From CAYFVR01 sp046541515 (GTDB lineage Bacteria; Desulfobacterota; Desulfobacteria; Desulfobacterales; Desulfococcaceae), in the NCBI GenBank assembly GCA_046541515.1, contig JBKHDD010000164.1, positions 1 to 11,037 of the forward strand: a stretch of DNA of 11,037 bases, in the 5' to 3' direction. The notes under the pieces were generated by a model. It was not told where the DNA came from and did no database searches. It worked only from the letters and a program-made list of their open reading frames with translations. The position numbers and the translations under genes are program-made. This document shows positions 5,903 through 11,037 of this stretch, piece after piece (positions within the stretch are counted from its first letter, which is position 1; each line of letters begins with the position of its first letter).

Positions 5903-6472
5903 CTAACAGGCGGGCGGATGGGCCGGTGTTGGCCCCAGGCAGGAGCCCCCGCGGAGCCAGGCGTGGATTCGAAGGCGGACCATTTCCGAATCGCGTTCGT
6001 CCGGGATGTTGGGAATCAGGCTGCGGGATTCCCCGTTTCGGAGCACGGCCATGACGTGGCGGAGCGTGTCGGTGTCGTCTTCGTCTTCGGGGTCCGCGAC
6101 AATTTCGTTCACCCAGATATAGTTCAATTCATCCAAATCGAAGGCCGTATTGCGCCGCAGCCAAGGAAGGGGGCCGTGCCATACGTTCACTCGCTGACGG
6201 TTCATGCGGAGAACGGTTCGGTTGAGCACAAGCACCAACATCCAGTAGGTAGGCACCAGCCAAAGCATGGCAAAAACGCAAATCGCCGACAACCTGCGAA
6301 GCGTGGAGAAGTCTCCCTCCAGAAATTGTTGGACTTCCGGGTAAAACATGGCGGTGCTCAGGGCATTCCATACAACGAAAAAAAGGATGGCGGCCTTGTG
6401 CCACGGCTCGAACCATCGGTAGGTCAACTCCAGCGATTCCGGGTTTTCTTTGACGTTTCGAATTAAACTCAT
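5903..6472 (-). CDS. Two-TM membrane protein, function unknown
   Basis: A 189-residue protein with two hydrophobic segments, about residues 27-44 (AAILFFVVWNALSTAMFY) and 61-83 (LSAICVFAMLWLVPTYWM onward). Between them lies a short loop of ~16 residues, followed by a soluble domain that starts NRTVLRMNRQRVNVWHGPLP. That 'NRT...V.HGPLPW' start of a beta-rich domain recalls bacterial PH-like membrane proteins; this is a resemblance only. An acidic stretch (PEDEDDTD, about 131-138) and a Cys-ending tail follow. I chose ATG 6472 because AAGGA lies 4 bases upstream; a GTG at 6484 in the same frame is the alternative. It ends in UAG and stands alone between the hairpin and a possible upstream stem-loop. 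Confidence 0.75.
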   Translation of the reverse strand: MSLIRNVKENPESLELTYRWFEPWHKAAILFFVVWNALSTAMFYPEVQQFLEGDFSTLRRLSAICVFAMLWLVPTYWMLVLVLNRTVLRMNRQRVNVWHGPLPWLRRNTAFDLDELNYIWVNEIVADPEDEDDTDTLRHVMAVLRNGESRSLIPNIPDERDSEMVRLRIHAWLRGGSCLGPTPAHPPAC

Positions 6473-6535
6473 GGTATCCTTCACTTTTCTCGTTTTGCGG
6501 GGATTGCCGTTTCGGGCCGGCGCCCCCCCGGGTGT

Positions 6536-6563
6536 CCTATCCTTTCAATGATAGGGGCTTTTT
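6536..6563 (+). terminator. Possible stem-loop with T-run
   Basis: CCTATC and GATAGG (6536-6541 and 6550-6555) flank an 8-base loop, followed by GGC and six T's. It has terminator shape on the plus strand but a weak stem, and no plus-strand gene ends nearby. It lies just upstream of the minus-strand membrane protein, so it may belong to that leader instead. Confidence 0.3.
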
Positions 6564-6662
6564 TGCTCAAGGCAAATGAAGCAAAAGATATGCCATTGGT
6601 TGTTTTTAAGGGCCAAAAAAATATTTTGCCGTCGAAACGCCTTCCGCCACAACGAAGATTGC

Positions 6663-6783
6663 TCTTTAAGTCCAATACCGTTCATTTTACCGAAAATGGC
6701 AGGGGCGAATTGCATTCGCCCTTGGTCAATCTTGCACGATTGGCCAATTGAAATGCCAAAGTGAACGGTATTGTCTTTAAGTC
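6663..6783. mobile_element. MITE-like element, copy 2 (6673-6773), with 10-bp target duplication
   Basis: The element is 101 bp. The left end CAATACCGTTCATTTT (6673-6688) and the reverse complement of the right end CAATACCGTTCACTTT (6758-6773) match at 15 of 16 bases. Perfect 10-bp direct repeats TCTTTAAGTC flank it (6663-6672 and 6774-6783), which is the mark of transposition. It has no coding capacity, so it would need a transposase supplied elsewhere. This copy looks the youngest of the three because both terminal and flanking repeats are nearly intact. Confidence 0.82.
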
Positions 6784-7213
6784 TGGAAAAAATTTACCCT
6801 GTCGGGCCATCGGCGAACTCGACGAACCGATGGTTGTCCCGCAAAGATGGTCGCCCCCCGCCAGGAAGGGCGGCGGGATCGTTCAAAAGCTCAAGCTCCT
6901 TCCAATGGCGTTTTTTCTGGAATCGAGCCGGAAACCGGTGGCCAGGGGCGGGGCGGCCCTTGGGAACGGCCGAGGATCCCAAGGAGGCGCTTTTGGAAGG
7001 CGGGGAAGGAGCCAATCGGCGAGGGGTGGTTGGGAAGGGGATTGCAAAAAAAAAGCGGCCTTCCCGACGCGGGAAAGTCGCCCCGAGCATCCATTTCATC
7101 CGGTTCATCCGGGCCTGGCGGCCTTGGCCGATGGAACCCTTTTTTGGCTTGCCTGCTTTTTGCTTTTGCGAACCACCAACGGCCCAATTGCCGTTGAGTT
7201 CGGAGAAAGGAGT
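6784..7213. other. Non-coding region downstream of the solute-binding protein
   Basis: About 430 bases with no recognisable gene in any frame; open frames here are GC-rich chance readings. It holds an 8-bp stem CCTTGGGA / TCCCAAGG (6958-6984, loop of 11) and a 7-bp stem CAACGGC / GCCGTTG (7177-7196, loop of 6) that lies 17 bases past the solute-binding protein stop and could be a weak terminator. Confidence 0.45.
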
Positions 7214-7969
7214 CTACCGGTAGTCGTCCCGGATGTTCTCCAGTTCGCCGGATTCCTCCAGTTTTTGGAAAAACGCGCCGAACTCCGTCGCCAATTCCTG
7301 GCCGCGTTCGCCCAGCCCCGCCTTGGAGAAGGCGACGAAAACCGGATTGGTCCGCGTCTGGTGCAAAATTTCAAACTTGGCGCGGTTAAAGCCGTATTCC
7401 CGCACCTTGAAATTGAACACATCGGCGGCGTCCATGGCCACGTCCACCCGCTCTCGATCCAGCAGGTTGATCAGTTCCCGCTTGTCTCGGCAGTAAACCT
7501 TGTCCAAGCCCGTCAGGTTGTCGAACTCCGGGCCGTACTTGTAGGCGTGCAGAACGCCCACGCGCAGCCCCTCGAGATCTTCCAGGTTGTTGATCGTCAG
7601 ATTGTCCGCCTTGCGGCCGACCGCCGCGGTACGGACCGAATTGATCGGCGTTTCTGGGAAGTGCAGGAATTGATCTCGCCCGTCCGAACGAAACAGGGAA
7701 AAAATCCCGTGAGCCCGTCCCTGCTGGGCTTCCGCGAGGGCCCGTTTCCAGGGCAGTGCCCGGAACCGCGGCGAAAGGCCCTTGGATTCGCAAAATCGGA
7801 TCAGCACTTCCGTATCCATGCCGACGATCTGGTCGTTTTCCACGTGGACATAGGGCGCCGACATGCCGCCGGTGACGAAGATCATCTTTTCCGCCATGGC
7901 CGGGGCGGAGGAGAGAGCGCCCATTATGACCACCATCCTCAGCGCACGAAAGCGACTGAAATGCTTCAT
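7214..7969 (-). CDS. Periplasmic solute-binding protein (SBP family 3, PBPb fold)
   Basis: A complete 251-residue protein. Residues 1-26 form a Sec signal peptide (basic start, ALRMVVIMGALSS core, cleavage after AMA). The mature part has the amino-acid-type binding-protein layout: GMSAPYVHVENDQIVGMDTE near the start, LPWKRALAEAQQGRAHGIFS in lobe 1, and DLEGLRVGVLHAYKYG at the domain crossover. LINLLDRERVDVAMDAADV follows in lobe 2. It would bind a small solute, probably an amino acid or related compound, in the periplasm. No permease or ATPase lies nearby, so it may be an orphan receptor or work with a distant transporter. ATG 7969 has AAAGGAAAG just upstream. The stop of the nuclease gene overlaps this start (ATGA), so the two were once translationally coupled. 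It ends in UAG. Confidence 0.88.
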   Translation of the reverse strand: MKHFSRFRALRMVVIMGALSSAPAMAEKMIFVTGGMSAPYVHVENDQIVGMDTEVLIRFCESKGLSPRFRALPWKRALAEAQQGRAHGIFSLFRSDGRDQFLHFPETPINSVRTAAVGRKADNLTINNLEDLEGLRVGVLHAYKYGPEFDNLTGLDKVYCRDKRELINLLDRERVDVAMDAADVFNFKVREYGFNRAKFEILHQTRTNPVFVAFSKAGLGERGQELATEFGAFFQKLEESGELENIRDDYR

Positions 7970-8720
7970 CTTCTTTCCTTTTTCCTTGTTCCGGCCGGCC
8001 GAGGCGAAAAACGGTAAACACCGGAAAATGGTCCGACGCGGTGGAAGGGATCACCCGGTGTTCGGTTGCCGTCCACTCCGCCGGGCCGAAAATGTAGTCC
8101 ACGATTCGCCCGGGCCGGCCCGGCGGGCAGGTGGCCGGGCCGTCCGCCACCCCCGAAAAGCGCCGGCTTTGGCGGACCGCAGAGATGGCGGGATCTCCCG
8201 GATCGCCGTTGAAGTCCCCGGCGAGAATGGTCGGCCGGTCTCCGGCGGTTCCCAGAATTTGCCAGGTCCGGGCCAAATTGTTCAGGGCCGGACCGCATCC
8301 GCATGCACCGAGCCGCCCGCCGTCCGGCGATGTGGACCCCGCGCCACAAAATTCTGCGGTTGTTTTGTACGATCCAGAACGGCTTTCGGCCCGCCAGGCG
8401 GGGATTCCTCAATGGCTCCAGCGGCCATTGGGAAAGAATGGCGTTTCCCCCCGCCTTTCGAAAAAAGGGGAGGCCAACATGGTAGTTTTCACCGGAAATC
8501 CAAAAGGGCATATCGGCGGCCCGGCGAGATGTCGGACCTGATCGATTCCGCCATGGCCATATTCCCAGACCGCTTCGTTGAGAAACACCAAGTCCGGCCG
8601 GTGCGCCTTGATGATTTCCGCGATGCGATCCAGACGGTTTTGGATTTCTCCCGAACCGGCCGGCCAAAAGGCGCTCTGATGGCCGGAAAGCCGACCGATG
8701 TTGCAGGCCGGCGCCCGCAT
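7966..8720 (-). pseudogene. Endonuclease/exonuclease/phosphatase family protein, multiply frameshifted
   Basis: The fold's motifs appear in order but in three frames. CNIGRLSGHQSAFWPAG, with the catalytic Asn, and HRPDLVFLNEAVWEYG, with the catalytic Glu, are in the first frame. GGNAILSQWP and WRGVHIAG are in the second. PTILAGDFNGDPGD, VDYIFGPAEW and STASDHFPVFTVF, with the catalytic Asp, Asn and final Asp-His, are in the third. The first shift is explained by one missing G in the G6 run near 8445-8450. The second lies between ~8285 and ~8330, where a short loss is likely. A third shift back near 7985-8010 would bring the end to the UGA that overlaps the solute-binding protein ATG. ATG 8720 gives the family-typical start; a TTG at 8837 in frame adds low-complexity sequence. 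The family cleaves phosphodiester or phosphate esters using a metal ion. All catalytic motifs survive, so recent damage or sequence error is likely. Confidence 0.75.
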
Positions 8721-9091
8721 TTCCGCCGGGGAATCCGCCAGCGCGGCCCGCGCCGGAGACCCGGTGGCGGCCGGCGGCCGGATCGGGGCTTCCCGCTGGG
8801 CCAGAAACAGGCCGGTAAGGGACCCGGAATTTTTCAATGCGCCGTTTTCATGCCAACGCCGTTTTTACGGAGTCGGATAGGGGCGGATTGCATTGGCCCC
8901 TGTGCAATCTGGCGCGGTTGAGCAATGGAAATCCCAAACGGTATTTCAGCTGCTGCCAAGTCCCTGATGAAAAAAAACGGCGACGCCCGCCAGGAGCAAC
9001 GAAGTCAGAAAAGCGGCCCATCGCAACGGAATTCGAAACCGGAGGGGGCGGAGCATGGACTACGACACGTCCGGAAGTCGGCCGGAAGGTC
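8721..9091. other. Intergenic region with MITE-like copy 3
   Basis: About 370 bases between the start of the nuclease remnant and the end of the dynamin-like gene. No gene is recognised. It holds the third MITE-like copy (8854-8946) and an imperfect tandem of GCCGTTTTCATGCC and CAACGCCGTTTTTA just before it. The rest shows nothing structured that I can see. Confidence 0.4.
8854..8946. mobile_element. MITE-like element, copy 3 (about 93 bp, diverged)
   Basis: The interior aligns with the copy at 6673-6773: GGGGCGGATTGCATTGGCCC against GGGGCGAATTGCATTCGCCC, then GCGGTTGAGCAATGGAAATC. The left end CAACGCCGTTTTTACGG and the right end AAACGGTATT are eroded. No flanking direct repeat is visible. 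It is probably the oldest copy, with a few internal bases lost. Confidence 0.55.
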
Positions 9092-10582
9092 TCAAGCCAT
9101 GTAGGCTTTCATCAGTTCCAGTTCGGCCATCTCCTCGGCCCGGCGTTCCGCCTCCCGGTCGGGCAGCAGCCGGTCCGGGATGCCGGCCAGCTCTCCGTCC
9201 TCGCTCAGCAGCTTCAATTCGTTCAGGGCCTCCCGGATGTCCCGAGACGTTTCCTCCACGATGCGCCGGGCCAGCGTCACGTCTCGCTTCAGCTCGAAAA
9301 ACGAATACTTTTTGTTGCCTTTTTCCAGATGATGGCGGACGAGTTCCCGAACCGCGTCCCAACTGTCCCGGCGGGTCTGATTGTCCAGATCCGTCAGCTC
9401 GTCCAGACTTTCCAGCCGCTTGAGATGCTGACGGTGTTCCAGCCTTCGCTGAAAGGCGAGCGTCCAGACCAGCAGAACGAAGCTGCCGACGCCGAGGCCG
9501 ACCGCGGATAGCGCGCTGGGCCCCACAATCCCTACCATCAACATGGACATGATGCCCGCCCCGGCGCCCAGGGCGCCCAGGATCAGGCCGATCACCGAGT
9601 ACCGCGACCGGACTTCCCGGGCGCTTTCCCGGTAGGCCACCAGCGCTTCCAGGTAATGGACCAGCCGTTCGCCCTGCACCTCCACGAAGGTGGCCAGGTG
9701 GTAGAGCCGCCGTTTGGGCGCGTTGAGGATCGCCTGGCGAAGCTGCTCCCGCTGGTTCTCCAGCAACGGCAGGTGCTCGGGGCGGGTCCCGCTCTTCTGG
9801 CTGGCGGTGGGCGAGTAGGTCAGATGGATGGGCGGGATGTCCTTGCGTCCGGTAATCTGGGAGAGATTCCAGCACAGCGCGCCGTAGACCCGAAGCAGAT
9901 CTTCCAGGGAGGCGCATTCGTCGATGCGGTTGAGGACGAACAGCACCCGGTCCTCGAAAGTGCGCGTGTTCAGGGTCTCCCGAATGCTTTTGTAGGCCTC
10001 CCGAACCGTTCCGGCCTTGTGGGCGTCGAAGAGCACCAGGATCAGGTCCGCCTTCTGGGCCAGGTCGCCGATGATTTCGTGGTAGTCGTAGCCCCGGTCC
10101 CGCTCGGTGATGCTGTCCAGCATGCCCGGCGTGTCCACGATGGCCAGGTCCCGCAGAAAGGGGGAATTGACCTTTTTGAGTCGAAAATGGGCGGCGAACC
10201 GCTGGCCCTGCTTCCGGAGGGTGCTGAAGGGGTAATCGGGGTCGTTGATCAGGCTTTTGCCGTCGTTCTCGTCGGTCACTCGGATATTTTCTTCGTCGGA
10301 AACCTCGGGATCGTAGGTGATGACGGTAAAGCTGTCGTCGGTGGGGGCCTGACCGGCCTTCTGGATTTCCGCGCCCAGAAATTCGTTGATCAAAGACGAT
10401 TTTCCCGAGGAATAGTTTCCGATGATGAGCACCATGGGGCGCCACATGATGTCGGTTTCCAACGGGACGTCGCAATACCCGTAATGGGTGGCGATGGGCG
10501 ACAATTGTCGCGCCACGGTATCGACGATTTCGTTCCGAAGCGAGGCGACGTAGTTTTCTCGATAGGAGGTCGGATTTTCCAT
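9092..10582 (-). CDS. Dynamin-family (EHD-like) GTPase with two membrane segments
   Basis: A complete 496-residue dynamin-like protein. The GTPase domain shows G1 GNYSSGKSS (55-63), the switch-I Thr in PTDDSFT (Thr81), G3 DTPG (150-153) and G4 NRID (218-221). Helical sequence (275-325) leads to a hydrophobic hairpin of two segments, about 329-352 and 357-377, then a charged, coiled-coil-prone C-terminus (about 378-490). The order GTPase, helical neck, TM pair, helical tail fits bacterial dynamin-like proteins that bind and remodel the inner membrane. The WRPMVLIIGNYSSGKSS start resembles EHD-type dynamins. I chose the ATG at 10582 because AAGGA lies ~5 bases upstream; the frame stays open 62 codons further, but that part is not family-like. 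It ends in UGA. It is divergent from murJ, with 170 bases between starts. The cellular role (division, vesicle release or membrane repair) is unknown. Confidence 0.9.
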   Translation of the reverse strand: MENPTSYRENYVASLRNEIVDTVARQLSPIATHYGYCDVPLETDIMWRPMVLIIGNYSSGKSSLINEFLGAEIQKAGQAPTDDSFTVITYDPEVSDEENIRVTDENDGKSLINDPDYPFSTLRKQGQRFAAHFRLKKVNSPFLRDLAIVDTPGMLDSITERDRGYDYHEIIGDLAQKADLILVLFDAHKAGTVREAYKSIRETLNTRTFEDRVLFVLNRIDECASLEDLLRVYGALCWNLSQITGRKDIPPIHLTYSPTASQKSGTRPEHLPLLENQREQLRQAILNAPKRRLYHLATFVEVQGERLVHYLEALVAYRESAREVRSRYSVIGLILGALGAGAGIMSMLMVGIVGPSALSAVGLGVGSFVLLVWTLAFQRRLEHRQHLKRLESLDELTDLDNQTRRDSWDAVRELVRHHLEKGNKKYSFFELKRDVTLARRIVEETSRDIREALNELKLLSEDGELAGIPDRLLPDREAERRAEEMAELELMKAYMA

Positions 10583-10752
10583 GCCATCCTTTCCGGCGGG
10601 CCGAATGCCGGCCGATGGTTCCCGGAAAAGGCTTGCCTTTCCGGCCGAAACGTGATGAGTCCGCGAAATCGCCCCGGAATCTCCCGGGATCGACCAAGAT
10701 CGCCGGTTGCGAGAGGGGCGCATAAACCTCGATATCATATAGAGAATTCCCG
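10583..10752. promoter_or_regulatory. Divergent promoter region of the dynamin-like gene and murJ
   Basis: 170 bases between two divergent starts, so it should hold promoters in both directions. On the murJ side, TTGCGA (10707) and TATCAT (10733) resemble sigma-70 boxes but stand 20 bases apart, longer than the usual 16-18. The murJ ribosome site is weak (GAG about 9 bases before the ATG). No operator palindrome is evident. Confidence 0.35.
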
Positions 10753-11037
10753 ATGAAGTCAACGACATCCCGCCCCGCCGAATCCTCCGGCCTGGGTCGA
10801 AAAGTGGGCATTGCCTCCCTGATCATGATGGCTTCGGTCTTCCTCAGCCGAGTCATCGGCCTGGGGAGGGAAATGGCCATCGCCTTCGTGGGCGGCGCCG
10901 ACGCGGGGGTGGACGCCTACCAGGTGGCCTTCGTCCTTCCGGAGATTCTCAACCATGTGGTGGCCTCCGGATTTCTCTCCGTCACGTTTATCCCCATTTT
11001 CGCCCGGCACCTCGCGGAAGGGCGGGAGGGGGAGGGC
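10753..11037 (+). CDS. murJ: Lipid II flippase MurJ (MviN), N-terminal part, runs off the window
   Basis: The frame opens at ATG 10753 and stays open to the window end (95 codons). It reads KVGIASLIMMASVFLSRVIG, then LGREMAIAFVGGADAGVDAY, then QVAFVLPEILNHVVASGFLS and VTFIPIFARHLAEG. This is the start of the MurJ/MviN fold (MATE-like, MOP superfamily) covering TM1 and TM2, with the conserved SRviGxxRe, the DAYxxAFxLP loop and the FIPIF block. MurJ moves lipid II across the inner membrane for peptidoglycan synthesis and is normally essential. Full length would be ~510-530 residues. No shared operon is visible; the dynamin-like gene is divergent. Confidence 0.92.
   Translation, partial: MKSTTSRPAESSGLGRKVGIASLIMMASVFLSRVIGLGREMAIAFVGGADAGVDAYQVAFVLPEILNHVVASGFLSVTFIPIFARHLAEGREGEG

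Noticed and set aside
6761..8017. 418-codon plus-strand frame
   Set aside because: Antisense to the intact solute-binding protein over most of its length; the remaining part crosses a repeat and GC-rich non-coding DNA.
7386..8276. Nuclease C-terminal frame continuing through the solute-binding protein
   Set aside because: After SDHFPVFTVF the sequence loses family character and lies inside another gene; a frameshift back to the UGA at 7966 is more likely than a 580-base overlap.
1..11037. CRISPR array, tRNA, rRNA or a phage/defence island
   Set aside because: No regularly spaced repeats, tRNA-like cloverleaf, rRNA segment, integrase, phage or known defence genes were seen.

Overview
The window is GC-rich bacterial DNA carrying lineage-typical genes: a MurJ start, a dynamin-like GTPase, a YedF/SelD selenium pair, and a 2-hydroxyacyl-CoA dehydratase with its activase. 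Together these suggest an anaerobic, probably sulfate-reducing or related deltaproteobacterium (Desulfobacterota). That placement is inferred from gene content and protein style; no marker gene proves it.

Layout. Positions 167-2699, minus strand, form one operon-like block. In transcription order it holds a YjiM-type 2-hydroxyacyl-CoA dehydratase (double-cubane-type subunit), the first ~58 residues of its ATP-dependent activase, the last ~137 residues of selenophosphate synthetase SelD, and an intact YedF. The dehydratase frame holds an in-frame UGA exactly where E. coli YjiM has a conserved Cys, so it is a candidate selenoprotein beside selenium genes. It also holds an in-frame UAG 48 codons later. 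Activase and SelD meet out of frame at a ~10-bp shared sequence, as if ~1.2 kb had been deleted (or the assembly is chimeric).

Positions 2816-4510 are a graveyard of broken genes. On the minus strand lie a small HTH-like protein with a lost start codon plus in-frame UGA and UAG, and a beta-ketoacyl synthase with an internal deletion. On the plus strand lie a hot-dog thioesterase with a homopolymer frameshift and a DegV-like C-terminus with a frameshift. Positions 4651-5541 hold an intact alpha/beta hydrolase, which ends in a convergent intergenic region with a 23-bp perfect hairpin. Opposite it (5903-6472, minus) is a two-TM protein of unknown function. Positions 7214-7969 (minus) hold an intact periplasmic solute-binding protein, preceded by a frameshifted endonuclease/exonuclease/phosphatase gene (7966-8720, minus) whose final stop overlaps its start. 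Positions 9092-10582 (minus) hold a complete dynamin/EHD-like membrane GTPase, divergent from murJ (10753 to the window end, plus).

Three copies of a ~100-bp element lie between genes (4514-4615, 6673-6773, 8854-8946). The middle copy has 16-bp terminal inverted repeats (15/16 matching) and a perfect 10-bp flanking direct repeat, so it behaves like a MITE.

Overall, intact genes alternate with genes broken by single-base losses, stop codons and short-homology deletions. Either this genome is eroding or the sequence carries indel and assembly errors; read-level checking decides. The UGA at a family Cys next to selD and yedF is the best biological lead.
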